A stretch of DNA of 64,000 nt, taken from the NCBI RefSeq assembly GCF_026250525.1, contig NZ_CP111043.1:2905001-2969000 (forward strand), in the 5' to 3' direction. The notes under the pieces are model-generated. The model saw only the letters and a list, made by a program, of their open reading frames with translations. It was not told where the DNA came from and searched no databases. The position numbers were made by a program, and so were the translations under genes. Below are positions 12,232-23,115 of the stretch, piece by piece (the stretch's first letter is position 1; each line of letters starts with the position of its first letter). This DNA is from Chondrinema litorale. Its GTDB lineage: Bacteria > Bacteroidota > Bacteroidia > Cytophagales > Flammeovirgaceae.

Positions 12232-15200
12232 ATGCAAAGAGTAAAAGGAGCCTACTTTTTTCTTTTCTTTATTACTGCTTTTTACTTACAACTTTCTACG
12301 GCTTATAGTCAAGATTGTACTAATAAAACAGATTATGATATTTTAGTAGAAATTGCTGCTCGGTTTGCAGAGAAAACTGGAGATATTTATGAGTTTCCTA
12401 ATGGGCAACAGTGGGATTTAAATGCAGCCAGATCAACTTGGAAAGGTGTTACATTAGATGCAACTGATGCTACTATTGTGACTGAATTGCAGCTGAATAA
12501 TTTCGGTATTGAGGGTAAAATTCCTGTTAATATTGGCTGTCTTACCAATCTACAAACTTTAAACTTATCAGGCAATTCATTTAATGGTTCAATACCTACT
12601 GAAATTGGTAATTTAACAAACCTGTATACACTTAATTTGTCTGATAATCAGCTTTCAGGCTCTATTCCAGAAGAAATATTTACCAAACTTACGAGCCTTA
12701 CCAGTCTTAATTTATCTAATAATCATAAAGATGATGAATCTGGCTTATCTGGTTCTATTCCATCTGTTGAATATAAAACATTATTTTTATCTGAATTAAA
12801 TCTTAATACTAATAAAATAACAGGAAGTATACCTGCCTCATTTGAACAATTAGATAATCTCGTTAATGTATATATCATTAATAATGAAATTTCAGATATT
12901 TCTCAAATAGATTTTTCAGCAATGAATAGTTTGAAAGACTTTTATCTTTCTAACAATCTAATTACAGATCTACCAGAAAACCTGAGTTTTCCTACCTCTT
13001 TGCAAAAACTATATTTATCGAACAATAAGCTCACTTTTAAAGATTTTATTCATCCTACAAATGCAAATTTACAAGTAATTACAGATGTTGCTACAAATGT
13101 ATTTTATCCTCAACTATTAGTTGGTGAAGAAAGAACTGTAATAGTGAATGAGGGTGAGACTGCCCTATTAGATTTTGAAGTTGATGAAGAGTTAACCGAT
13201 GTAGACTATGTCTGGTATAAAGATAATGTTGAGTCCCATACATCAAAAGTAAGTGCTTTTGAAATACCAACTGTTCAACTTACAGATGCTGGAGAATACT
13301 ATTTTACTTCTACACATAATAGTGTTTCAGACTTAGAGCTACAAAGCGAAAAAATCACCTTAAAAGTTCTTGGTGCTTGCGCCGATGAAGATAAAAATGC
13401 ACTCTCAAAAATTTATGATGCCACTAATGGAGCTGCTTGGGAAACTCCTTGGGATATGAATGGAGATGTGGCTGATTTTGATGGAGTAACTGTAGACCAA
13501 ACTACTGGATGTGTAACAGGCTTAGAACTTATTGCTCAAAATCTACATGGTGAACTTCCTATTGAAATAAACGAGATAGCTAATCTAAAATCTCTAGTAA
13601 TTGAAAGCAGCGAAAATCTAAATGGAGAATTACCTTTAGTTATCAACTCCATAATAGAAGATATAAAAGTTACAGGAACTTCTATTGAAACTGTTGATCT
13701 CCAAGTACAAGATGCTACAAACATTCTTCAAGTACTTGATCTAAGTAATAATGCCTTAGAAGAATTACCAGATATAAGTACCTTATCCCTTCCAAATATC
13801 TCAGAAATTAAAGTGGAAGGCAATCAACTTACTTTTGAAGATATTTTGCCCTATAAAGATATCATCACTTCTTATAGCCCTCAAGATAGTATTGGTAATA
13901 CAGACAATCCAGTAATATTAATTGGTGGAGATTATACATACCAATTGCCTTTTTTCGATCAGAGTCTGCCTACTGAAAGTAAATTTGTATGGTATAAAAA
14001 CGGTCAGGTATTCTCAGAAGATAGTAGGGATTTAGTACTTACCAAGTTGGCACAAGAAGATGAAGGCGAATACTATTGTGAAATTACTAATGCAGATGTA
14101 AGTGATTTAACTCTCTACTCAAGAAAAATCACCCTTTCTGTTAAAGATGACTGTTCGACAGCCGATTATGAGGCTCTAAAAGCTATTTACGATGCTACAG
14201 ATGGTTTAAACTGGACGTGGAACGATGTAAATAATGCTTGGGATTTTAGCAATGATGCAGCAAGTACTGATATGTCAACTTGGGAAGGATTGATTTTTAA
14301 TACAGATGGTTATGGTTGTCTAACTGGATTAGTATTACAAAATAAAGGAATGAATGGAATCTTGCCAAGTGATATTGGCTCCCTTATCAATCTTGATTCA
14401 TTAGTAATTACAGGTAATATTGCTTTAACAGGTTCAATACCATCTGAAATAAGCCTAATTGAAAATCTTATACATTTAGATTTATCTCAAAATTCACTTT
14501 CTGGCAATATACCAAGTGGAGTAGGTGAATTAACTCAATTAGAAAAACTATTATTAGGTTATAATGCATTGTCTGGTGAAATTCCCCAAACTATTAGTCA
14601 ACTAGAGTTTTTACATAAACTAGATTTATCTAATAATACTTCAGATGGAAATGGTTTAAGTGGAAATATACCAGATGAACTTTTTGAATTGACTTATCTA
14701 GATACATTAAACCTAAGTGTGAACAAGTTTAGTGGGCAATTGTCAGAAATGTTTTCACAGTTAAATGCATTAAAGTATTTAGATTTATCTAATAATCAAT
14801 TAGACGGAGAATTACCTTCTGGTTTGTTTGATGTTGCAACTCTTGAAGGTCTCAATCTTCATTCTAATAATTTCACAGGTGCAATTCCTGGCCAGCTTAC
14901 CCAGCTGATAAATTTACAAGAACTTAGATTAAACGCTAATGAGTTAGAAGGTGATTTACCAGTGGGAATATCGAATATGCCATTAACTTGGTTGTTACTC
15001 AATGAAAATAAATTAACAGGTCTTGGTGATGCGGCAAATATATCTGGTACTCCATTTATTAATGTTGCAGATAATGCCTTAACTTTTGAAGATCTATTGC
15101 CTTTTACAAACCCTCCCCTTGATTATGAGCCGCAAGATAGTGTTGGAGTTAAACAAGTTCAGTTATTAACTGTAGGTCAGACATATACATTTGATTTAGA

Positions 15201-17211
15201 TATAGATGATGGTATATCTACTAATATTTATTCTTGGAAAAAAGATGGTAGTATCATTGATCAAACAAGTGAAAATATTTATGTCATAGAAAATGTAACA
15301 GAAGATGACGCTGGTGTATATACATGTGAAGTAACGAACTCTTATGTTGTTGGGTTAACATTATATAGTAGAGAGTTTATACTCGAAACAGAAGGAAGCA
15401 GTGGAAGTGAATTATCTATAGAAGGTGATACAGTAGTATGCCCAGGTCCATCTAGTAGTTATAGTTATACAGTTTTAAATAGTTCAGGTGATATTACTTG
15501 GTCTTTAGATCCCCAAAACGGTGGAAACCTTTCAAATACCAGTAGTGAGACTATAGATTTAACAATTTATGGAGAAGGTACTTATGAGTTACAGGTAACT
15601 GATGCTGTTTCAGGAGAAACGGCATCAATAACAATTAAAGGCCAAAGCACTTTTGATTCACCTACAGTAGAGTACCAATCTGTTATTATAGTAGGTCAAC
15701 CATTTGAAGATATCGTAGCTGTTGGAGTATCTAATGCTGAATTCAAATGGTATTTTAATGGTGAAGAAATTGCTACTGGAGAAGTATTTAATCCAGGTGA
15801 TATTGCAAACAATGGCTTCTCTAATACAGATGCTGGTTATTATGATTTTGAAGTTGTTCAAACTAGTCCAGGAGGTCTTTGCCAAAGTAATGCCACTCAA
15901 TTTAGGCTGAGAATTGTAGAAGTTACATTAGATGCCCCTGAAAATCTTGTGGCTGAGTATCAGGAAGAGGATGGTACAGTATTATTAACTTGGGAATATT
16001 CATCACAAGTTATAGTAGATAATGTAATTATTGAGAGGTCTGTAAATGGTACAGATAATTTCGAACAAATTGCTGTAGTAGAATATGATGGTACTAATAC
16101 TTATGTAGATAGTTCTGATTTAGAAGAAAACACTGAGTACTATTATAGAATTAGATTAGCAAACTTTAATGATAATGTAGCTTCTGAGTATAGTAATATT
16201 GCTGGTGTATCTACAGATGGAAGTATTGAAGTGAATACTCCACCTTATCTTACTAATATTTCTTTAACTGGGGAAATGAATAAAGAATTAGTAATAAGTA
16301 GCGAAGAATTTATTGACGCGTTTTTTGATTCAGATGGAGACACATTAGTAAGTGTGATAATTACAACTTTACCAGAAAATGGAACTTTATATTTAGGAGA
16401 TATTGAGTTAACTAGACAAGAAATAATAAGTGTTTCTGCATTAGAAAACTTAGTTTTTATTCCAGATGAAGATTGGACAGGAGAAACATCATTTACTTAT
16501 TCTGCAAGTGATGGAAAAGACCAAGCTTTAGAGTCTGCAATAGTAAATATAACCATAACAGAAAATGCTGTAACCGATCCTATTGACCTGATTATAAGTG
16601 GAGCTGTTGAGCCTAATAATATTACTATCGGTACAGATGTTACTTTCGATATTATTGTTGAAAATACTGGAGAAGCTACAGCAGGTTCATTTAATGTACA
16701 AGTATATTTTTCATCAGATTCACTATTATCAAATGATGATCTTGCTGCATTGAACATACGTGTTGATTCTCTAGCAGCAGGAGAAGTTTATGAATTATCT
16801 CAAGTACTAACAATACCTGACGGCTTTCCTGAAGGAGACTATTTAGTACTGCTCTATGTTGACAGTAACTTAGAAGTGGATGAAGAGGATGAAGAAAATA
16901 ATTTAGTGGTTTTAGGTATCACAATCTCCGAGATTATTCCTGATCCTGTAGTGCCTAATATAATTACACCAAATGGAGATGGTTACAACGATTATCTTCT
17001 AATCGAAAACTTAGAATACTACCCTGAAAACAGACTTCAGGTTCTAGATAAATGGGGCAAAGAGATATTTGTCGTCGAAAACTATCAAAATGACTGGGCG
17101 GGTACAGATAGCAATGGAATGGCATTGCCAGCTGGAAATTACATGTGTGTGTTTACTGTAGTGGATGTTGATACCAAGACATTTACTGAAGTTTTAACCA
17201 TCATTAAATAG
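12232..17211 (+). CDS. Giant LRR/Ig/Fn3 protein with T9SS type B C-terminal domain
   Basis: 1659 residues from the ATG at 12232, chosen because it gives a compact signal peptide ending at about AYSQ; an upstream ATG at 12190 adds 14 residues. Domain order (numbering from 12190): plant-type LRRs with GSIPxxIGxLTxL repeats (70-290); Ig-like with YVWYKDN and DAGEYYF (305-395); a module starting CADEDKNALSKIYDATNG (397), short LRRs, Ig-like; a second module starting CSTADYEALKAIYDATDG (655) with more LRRs (705-960) and an Ig-like domain; a further beta domain; Fn3 (1247-1345); cadherin-like (1353-1460); CARDB (1465-1575); and a gliding-motility-type C-terminal domain from NIITPNGDGYNDY (1588) to the end. 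Such proteins are exported by the type IX system and stay at the surface, here probably as an adhesin. The next gene is a PorP/SprF-like partner 48 bases on. Confidence 0.9.
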   Translation: MQRVKGAYFFLFFITAFYLQLSTAYSQDCTNKTDYDILVEIAARFAEKTGDIYEFPNGQQWDLNAARSTWKGVTLDATDATIVTELQLNNFGIEGKIPVNIGCLTNLQTLNLSGNSFNGSIPTEIGNLTNLYTLNLSDNQLSGSIPEEIFTKLTSLTSLNLSNNHKDDESGLSGSIPSVEYKTLFLSELNLNTNKITGSIPASFEQLDNLVNVYIINNEISDISQIDFSAMNSLKDFYLSNNLITDLPENLSFPTSLQKLYLSNNKLTFKDFIHPTNANLQVITDVATNVFYPQLLVGEERTVIVNEGETALLDFEVDEELTDVDYVWYKDNVESHTSKVSAFEIPTVQLTDAGEYYFTSTHNSVSDLELQSEKITLKVLGACADEDKNALSKIYDATNGAAWETPWDMNGDVADFDGVTVDQTTGCVTGLELIAQNLHGELPIEINEIANLKSLVIESSENLNGELPLVINSIIEDIKVTGTSIETVDLQVQDATNILQVLDLSNNALEELPDISTLSLPNISEIKVEGNQLTFEDILPYKDIITSYSPQDSIGNTDNPVILIGGDYTYQLPFFDQSLPTESKFVWYKNGQVFSEDSRDLVLTKLAQEDEGEYYCEITNADVSDLTLYSRKITLSVKDDCSTADYEALKAIYDATDGLNWTWNDVNNAWDFSNDAASTDMSTWEGLIFNTDGYGCLTGLVLQNKGMNGILPSDIGSLINLDSLVITGNIALTGSIPSEISLIENLIHLDLSQNSLSGNIPSGVGELTQLEKLLLGYNALSGEIPQTISQLEFLHKLDLSNNTSDGNGLSGNIPDELFELTYLDTLNLSVNKFSGQLSEMFSQLNALKYLDLSNNQLDGELPSGLFDVATLEGLNLHSNNFTGAIPGQLTQLINLQELRLNANELEGDLPVGISNMPLTWLLLNENKLTGLGDAANISGTPFINVADNALTFEDLLPFTNPPLDYEPQDSVGVKQVQLLTVGQTYTFDLDIDDGISTNIYSWKKDGSIIDQTSENIYVIENVTEDDAGVYTCEVTNSYVVGLTLYSREFILETEGSSGSELSIEGDTVVCPGPSSSYSYTVLNSSGDITWSLDPQNGGNLSNTSSETIDLTIYGEGTYELQVTDAVSGETASITIKGQSTFDSPTVEYQSVIIVGQPFEDIVAVGVSNAEFKWYFNGEEIATGEVFNPGDIANNGFSNTDAGYYDFEVVQTSPGGLCQSNATQFRLRIVEVTLDAPENLVAEYQEEDGTVLLTWEYSSQVIVDNVIIERSVNGTDNFEQIAVVEYDGTNTYVDSSDLEENTEYYYRIRLANFNDNVASEYSNIAGVSTDGSIEVNTPPYLTNISLTGEMNKELVISSEEFIDAFFDSDGDTLVSVIITTLPENGTLYLGDIELTRQEIISVSALENLVFIPDEDWTGETSFTYSASDGKDQALESAIVNITITENAVTDPIDLIISGAVEPNNITIGTDVTFDIIVENTGEATAGSFNVQVYFSSDSLLSNDDLAALNIRVDSLAAGEVYELSQVLTIPDGFPEGDYLVLLYVDSNLEVDEEDEENNLVVLGITISEIIPDPVVPNIITPNGDGYNDYLLIENLEYYPENRLQVLDKWGKEIFVVENYQNDWAGTDSNGMALPAGNYMCVFTVVDVDTKTFTEVLTIIK

Positions 17212-17259
17212 CAATAATTTAAAAGTGCAGTTGAAAACCACCCTTAAAAACCAAAGCAT

Positions 17260-18339
17260 ATGAAGAATTTTCTATTATATATTTTATTTGTCTGTTTAGT
17301 TGCAAGCGAAACAAAAGCACAAGAACTGCCGATCTTCAGTCAGAAATTCAACAACGGATTAATATACAATCCTTCGCAAGCTGGTTTGTATGGTGGTGCT
17401 GTAGACCTAAGTTACCAAAACCAATGGTCGGGGCTAGACAGGTCAATCACTAATTTATATGCAGGAATTCAAAATCATTTTGCTGGTGGTAGAGTGGGTG
17501 TTGCAGCTAATGTTTTTAGAGAAAAATTCAATTTGTTAGGTACTAACTTTGTATCTGGTGCTGTTGCTTACCACCTGCCATTAGGAAATAATTCAGGGCT
17601 TTCAATGGGAGTATCTGCTGAATATGCTAATGTAAATCTAGATTTAAGCGATGCCAAAATAGCACAGGAAAGCGATCCTCTTATTCTTAATTTTCCTGGT
17701 TATAACCATGTAGATTTTAACTTTGGTTTTACTTTAACCTTGCAGCAGTTTCAACTTGGAGCGAGCTCTGTTCGCTTTACAAATATGCTTACAAGTGAAG
17801 AAACTCCCGAAAAAGATTATTTCCCAACGATGTTTACTGGTAGTGCATCTTATAGATTATTATTTATGGACGATGGCACTTGGTTAGAACCAAGAGTAAA
17901 TTATAGATATATAGATAATCATACAGATATTTTTGATGCCGGATTATACTTCACTTATCGTAACTTAATTACAGCAGGAGCTTCGTATAGAACAAATTCT
18001 ACAATTACAGCAGGTGTAGGTGTACATCTGCAAAACTTCACTATTGCATACTCTCGCCAATCCCTTTCTAATGAGTACTCAAGCGATTTAGGTGGTACAG
18101 ATGAGATTTCCCTTCGATTTACCTTTAATGAGAACCTAAATTTCTATGGTGCTGCAGGAGCAGGGCGTAGAGGTGCTGGTGCTTTAGGGGGAACTCGATA
18201 CAACAATTCTTCTAATAAGTTAATGAACAGAACCACCTCAAAACCTAAACGCAATCTGTCTGACTTAAAAGAAAGAAGGAAAATGAGACACTACAAAGGC
18301 AAATACAAGAAGCTTATAAAGAGGAAGAAAAATAATTAA
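17260..18339 (+). CDS. PorP/SprF-family type IX secretion membrane protein
   Basis: 359 residues with a signal peptide ending around TKAQ. The NPSQAGLYGG and LSYQNQWSGLD segments near the N-terminus and the following series of beta strands are typical of PorP/SprF proteins, which sit in the outer membrane and bind type B cargo of the T9SS. The gene lies 48 bases after the giant type B cargo, the usual arrangement for a dedicated pair. The last 45 residues are unusual: after the barrel there is a strongly basic tail rich in Arg and Lys (KRNLSDLKERRKMRHYKGKY and a KRKK end). That tail would be on the periplasmic or surface side and is not part of the usual family length. Confidence 0.9.
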   Translation: MKNFLLYILFVCLVASETKAQELPIFSQKFNNGLIYNPSQAGLYGGAVDLSYQNQWSGLDRSITNLYAGIQNHFAGGRVGVAANVFREKFNLLGTNFVSGAVAYHLPLGNNSGLSMGVSAEYANVNLDLSDAKIAQESDPLILNFPGYNHVDFNFGFTLTLQQFQLGASSVRFTNMLTSEETPEKDYFPTMFTGSASYRLLFMDDGTWLEPRVNYRYIDNHTDIFDAGLYFTYRNLITAGASYRTNSTITAGVGVHLQNFTIAYSRQSLSNEYSSDLGGTDEISLRFTFNENLNFYGAAGAGRRGAGALGGTRYNNSSNKLMNRTTSKPKRNLSDLKERRKMRHYKGKYKKLIKRKKNN

Positions 18340-18663
18340 GTATTTTTTCTTTTAGAAAATCTTTAAATCCTGAAGATTTTATTCCCAACTGAAAATTTTT
18401 TATATTCAGACAAAATTTAATTAACAATATATTCCTATAGCCGGATATTGGAAGATAGACGAGATAGGACGGTTTTTGACTTTGAACTTCATACAGAGGC
18501 CGTATAAAGTATATACGCTACACAGGTTTTTTTGTATTTCTCATATATTTAATATGAGAATTTCCACTATTTCTTATTAATTTTATAATTCGGTTAATTC
18601 TGAATTAGCAATTTTTAATGCGCATAGGCAAATAATTATTTCCCTTTTTTTTAAAAGTTTACG
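18340..18663. other. Intergenic leader upstream of gltB
   Basis: 324 bases. Two dyads are visible: AAAATCTT/AAGATTTT (18356-18363 and 18373-18380), a possible weak terminator for the PorP/SprF gene, and CTCATAT/ATATGAG (18540-18546 and 18552-18558) with a 5-base loop, which could be an operator or part of the gltB leader. No promoter matching TAnnTTTG was found. Confidence 0.45.
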
Positions 18664-21600
18664 ATGTTTGATAGACTAACTTCTTTTAAAGACAATTGCG
18701 GGTGTGGTCTGATGGCCCACTGCAATAATGTGCCTACCCGACAAATGACACTAGATGCTCTAGAGGCATTATCAAGAATGATTCATCGTGGAGCAATTGC
18801 TGCTGATGGTAAAAGTGGCGACGGTAGTGGTATGTTATTTTCAATGCCGCACCTATTTATGGAGAAAATAGCTGAAATTAACGGCTTTGACCTACCAGAA
18901 AAGTACGCGGTGGCTATGCTTTTTATTAAAACTGATGAGCATAGAGAGGCATTTAACGAAGTATGTAAGAAGAACGATTTAAAAGTTCTTTTCTACAGAA
19001 AAGTACCTGTTAATGTGAATGTGTTAGGTGAGTTGGCACTCAAGGTAATTCCACATATTACCCAAGCTTTTGTTGTACCTAATTCATTGATGTCAACAAA
19101 GCGTTTTGAACCCTTACTTTACCTTACAAGGAAAGAAGCGGAACATCAATTTAGAAATGATCAAACTTTCTATATTGCATCTTTTTCAGATAAAATGATT
19201 TCTTACAAGGGACTTATTATGCCAAACCTTGTAAAAGAATTTTATATAGATCTGCAAGACGACGATTTCGAAGTAAGTTTCGCGCTGTTTCACCAAAGAT
19301 TCTCAACTAATACATTACCACGTTGGCCATTGGCTCAACCTTTTAGAAGTTTAGCTCACAATGGTGAGATTAACTCAATTAAAGGTAATAGGTTTAATGT
19401 GAAGGTAAACTCAGAGAACTTTAAGAGTGATGTGTTTACAGAAGAAGAAATGAAGCGCTTATTACCTATTTTGGAAAAAGGATCTAGTGATAGCGCAAGT
19501 GTAGACAATATGTTTGAGTTCCTTTTACAAAATGGTGTAGATTTCTTTAAAGCTGCTCGTAGTATGGTGCCTGCTCCTTGGCAAAATGCACCTTATATGG
19601 ATCCAAAACTCAGAACCTTTTATGAGTACACATCAGGTAATTTTGAGGCTTGGGATGGCCCAGCAGCACTTAACCTAACAGACGGAAGATATGTAGGTTG
19701 TATTCTCGACAGAAACGGATTACGTCCTGCTAAATACATCATCACTACAGATAATAGAATTATTATAAGCAGTGAGTATGGTGTAATTGATATTGAAGAT
19801 AAAGATATATCTGATCAAGGAACACTTAGAAGTGGCCAAATGATCGGTGTTGATTTAAAGTATGGGAAAATTCTAAAAAATCAGGAAATTAACGATTACC
19901 TGAAAAACGCAAACCCATATAGCAAATGGCTTAATGATTCATCTGCATATTTGATGGAGCATGCTGATAAAAACTTCTCAGATTTTAGCGATTGCTATCC
20001 TGAAGATTTAGTTGAAAAACAGCGCTACCATAATTATACAAATGAGGTAATGGAGAGTATTATCAGACCGATGATCGAGTCTGGTAAAGAAGAAACTGGC
20101 TCAATGGGAGACGATACTCCTTTAGCTTGTTTTAGTAGTGTACAGAGGAACTTTACCGACTTCTTCCGCCAAAAATTTGCTCAGGTAACAAACCCTCCAA
20201 TTGATCCAATTCGTGAAAAACTTGTAATGTCTACAAGTATCAGCTTTGGTCCTAAAGTAAATATTTTACAAGATGGATCGGCAAATGCGCATAAGCTGAA
20301 AACGATGAATCCGATTCTCTCTAAAGAAAAGCTAGATGTATTAAAAGCTTTTGGAGATGTTGGAAATCCACTTTACGATGCGAACTATAAAAATGAAACT
20401 GTTTATACCTGTTTTAAAGACGATTTAAAAAGTTCATTACATAAAAAAGGCGAGGCCGTAGTTGAGGCAGTAAGAGACAGACAAGTAAATGTAATTTTAC
20501 TAGACGATAGATGCCTATCTAAAGAAGAAGGGCTTATCCCAATGCCAATGATGGTTGGCTATATCAATACTTTATTATTGAAGAAAGGATTGAGGAGCAA
20601 AGTGTCTATTGTTGCTATTACTGGCGAGGTTTACGATTCGCACTCATGTGCAGTACTTCTTGGTTATGGTGTTACAGCATTATATCCATATTTAGCTTAT
20701 GCATCTGCTATTCAGATTATTTCTAGAAAGCACAAAGATGAAGCTGTACATTACAAAAATGCATTGAAAAAAGTGCATGGTTCTATTAACAAAGGCATCT
20801 TGAAAATTATGTCTAAAATGGGAATCTGTACTGTAGAGAGTTACCTTAACTCTGCTTTATTCGATGTAATCGGTCTTAGCAAAGAGATTGTTAAAGAGTG
20901 TTTTGACAGCTCAGATGTTTTAATTCCAGGTTTAAGCTATTATGATATTGAGTATAGAGTTAAAAAATATCATGAGCAGGCATTCCCGAAAAGAAAAGTT
21001 AAAAAGCTTTTCCCTCTCGAAGTAGGAAGCTTTTACAAATACATGGACAAAGGTGAATATCACGATTTTTCACCAGATGTAGCTCATGCAGTTCAAAAAT
21101 TTGCTAGAACAGGTAAAGAAGCAGATTACATTGAAATAAAAGAGCGCATTAATAATAGAGGGCTTAAAATGATCAGAGACTTTTTTGAATTTAAGTCGGA
21201 TCTTGAGCCAGTAGATATTAATTCAGTAGAATCGGTAGAAGATATTACTTGGAGATTTACTTCTGCTGCGATGAGTTTAGGGTCAATTTCACCAGAAGCG
21301 CACGAGGCAATTGCCGAAGCGATGAACACCATTGGTGGACAGTCTAACTCAGGAGAAGGAGGAGAAGATAGAGCGAGATTTAATACTATTAAGAATAGTA
21401 AAATCAAGCAGGTTGCTTCTGGTAGATTCGGTGTAACTCCGGAATATCTTCGCAGTGCTGAAGAAATTCAGATTAAAGTAGCACAAGGTGCAAAACCGGG
21501 TGAAGGTGGCCAGTTGCCAGGTTCAAAAGTAACTCCGCTTATTGCATCATTAAGATGTACAATTCCGGGTGTAACACTTATTTCTCCACCACCACACCAC

Positions 21601-23091
21601 GATATTTATTCAATTGAAGACCTTGCTCAGTTAATTTTTGACCTTAAGCAAATTAACCCTAAAGCAAGAGTTTGTGTGAAGTTGGTTTCAACAGCGGGTG
21701 TAGGTACAATTGCAGTGGGTGTTGCTAAAGCATATGCAGATAAGATTATTATATCAGGTGCAGATGGTGGTACAGGTGCTGCCCAGCTTGGTTCAATAAA
21801 ATTTGCAGGTAACCCTTGGGAGCTTGGTTTAAGTGAAGCACACAATGCGCTTAAAGTGAACCAACTTAGAGGTATGGTTGAGTTACAAACAGATGGTGGT
21901 CTTAAAACAGGAAAAGATATTGTTAAAGCAGCAATTCTTGGAGCAGAGACTTATGCATTTGGTACTGTATTACTTTCAACAGTAGGCTGTAAAATTCTTA
22001 GAGTTTGTCACTTGAACAAATGTAGTGTTGGTATTGCTACACAAGATGAGATGCTAAGAGCTTATTATACAGGTACTGTAAAAGGCATCATCAATTATCT
22101 AAGATCTGTAGCACAAGAGGTTAGAGAAATACTTGCTGAACTTGGTTATACTAAGCTGAATGAAGTAATTGGTCAGACTCAGCTTTTAAATGTAATTAAT
22201 GATGAGTCTGCTAAGAAGTTCGATTTTACAGAAGTTCTTTATCAAGCACCGGGCGATAATTACCAAAAAGTAAAATACAACCCTCCATTTGATAAGAATG
22301 AGTACGAGCAGCAGATTTTAAAGAAGATTCTTCCTACTATTAAAAATCCTCAATTCCCTGTAGTTGTAAACTATAATATTAGTAATACAAACAGAAGTTT
22401 TGGTGCTTTAACAAGTGGTGTAATTGCAGATTACTATGGCGATAAAGGGCTTTCTAAAGAAACGATTACCATCAACTTAAAAGGTAATGCAGGTCAGTCT
22501 TTAGGTGCATTCTTAAGCCAAGGTATGTTGTTAAAACTAACAGGTTCTGCTAACGACTATGTTGGTAAGGGCATGAGAGGTGGCCATATCATTATTGTAC
22601 CAGAAAACATCAACAACAATTACAACTTAGCTGGTAATACCTGTTTATATGGTGCTACTGGTGGTAAATTGTTTGTTGCAGGTCAGGTAGGTGAGCGTTT
22701 TGGAGTGAGAAATTCAGGAGCATTAGCTGTTGTAGAAGGTACTGGTGATCACCCATGTGAATACATGACTGGTGGTACTGTAGTAGTACTTGGAGAAACA
22801 GGTCACAACTTTGGTGCAGGTATGACAGGTGGTGTTGCTTTCGTCTACGATAAAAATAATACCTTTATAGATAAGATGAATCAGGAGCTGATCAAAGCTG
22901 AAAGGATTGATACAGATGAGGGAGATGAAGGTAGACATTATCTTAGAAAAATTCTTAGAAGCTATCATTTTAGAACTCATAGCCCATTGGCTAAGAAAAT
23001 ACTTGAGCACTTCCGAGATGAGTTGAGGTATTTCTACATGGTGACTTCAAAAGACATGAAAGCTCCACTAAACCCAATTGAGGGTAATTAA
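18664..23091 (+). CDS. gltB: Glutamate synthase large subunit
   Basis: 1475 residues. With GltD it makes two glutamates from glutamine and 2-oxoglutarate. The N-terminal amidotransferase has its nucleophile Cys12 in NCGCGLMAH, which would be exposed by removal of an 11-residue propeptide. The FMN-binding synthase domain (about 830-1200) contains GEGGEDRAR, GAKPGEGGQLPG, and GADGGTGAAQLGS; the 3Fe-4S cysteines are in CKILRVCHLNKCSVGIATQ (about 1108-1120). The C-terminal GXGXG beta-helix runs from about 1280 to 1460. All are intact. gltD follows after 24 bases, so the pair forms one operon. A 324-base leader precedes it. Confidence 0.97.
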   Translation: MFDRLTSFKDNCGCGLMAHCNNVPTRQMTLDALEALSRMIHRGAIAADGKSGDGSGMLFSMPHLFMEKIAEINGFDLPEKYAVAMLFIKTDEHREAFNEVCKKNDLKVLFYRKVPVNVNVLGELALKVIPHITQAFVVPNSLMSTKRFEPLLYLTRKEAEHQFRNDQTFYIASFSDKMISYKGLIMPNLVKEFYIDLQDDDFEVSFALFHQRFSTNTLPRWPLAQPFRSLAHNGEINSIKGNRFNVKVNSENFKSDVFTEEEMKRLLPILEKGSSDSASVDNMFEFLLQNGVDFFKAARSMVPAPWQNAPYMDPKLRTFYEYTSGNFEAWDGPAALNLTDGRYVGCILDRNGLRPAKYIITTDNRIIISSEYGVIDIEDKDISDQGTLRSGQMIGVDLKYGKILKNQEINDYLKNANPYSKWLNDSSAYLMEHADKNFSDFSDCYPEDLVEKQRYHNYTNEVMESIIRPMIESGKEETGSMGDDTPLACFSSVQRNFTDFFRQKFAQVTNPPIDPIREKLVMSTSISFGPKVNILQDGSANAHKLKTMNPILSKEKLDVLKAFGDVGNPLYDANYKNETVYTCFKDDLKSSLHKKGEAVVEAVRDRQVNVILLDDRCLSKEEGLIPMPMMVGYINTLLLKKGLRSKVSIVAITGEVYDSHSCAVLLGYGVTALYPYLAYASAIQIISRKHKDEAVHYKNALKKVHGSINKGILKIMSKMGICTVESYLNSALFDVIGLSKEIVKECFDSSDVLIPGLSYYDIEYRVKKYHEQAFPKRKVKKLFPLEVGSFYKYMDKGEYHDFSPDVAHAVQKFARTGKEADYIEIKERINNRGLKMIRDFFEFKSDLEPVDINSVESVEDITWRFTSAAMSLGSISPEAHEAIAEAMNTIGGQSNSGEGGEDRARFNTIKNSKIKQVASGRFGVTPEYLRSAEEIQIKVAQGAKPGEGGQLPGSKVTPLIASLRCTIPGVTLISPPPHHDIYSIEDLAQLIFDLKQINPKARVCVKLVSTAGVGTIAVGVAKAYADKIIISGADGGTGAAQLGSIKFAGNPWELGLSEAHNALKVNQLRGMVELQTDGGLKTGKDIVKAAILGAETYAFGTVLLSTVGCKILRVCHLNKCSVGIATQDEMLRAYYTGTVKGIINYLRSVAQEVREILAELGYTKLNEVIGQTQLLNVINDESAKKFDFTEVLYQAPGDNYQKVKYNPPFDKNEYEQQILKKILPTIKNPQFPVVVNYNISNTNRSFGALTSGVIADYYGDKGLSKETITINLKGNAGQSLGAFLSQGMLLKLTGSANDYVGKGMRGGHIIIVPENINNNYNLAGNTCLYGATGGKLFVAGQVGERFGVRNSGALAVVEGTGDHPCEYMTGGTVVVLGETGHNFGAGMTGGVAFVYDKNNTFIDKMNQELIKAERIDTDEGDEGRHYLRKILRSYHFRTHSPLAKKILEHFRDELRYFYMVTSKDMKAPLNPIEGN

Positions 23092-23115
23092 TAATTAGCT
23101 AATCTGACTAATGTT

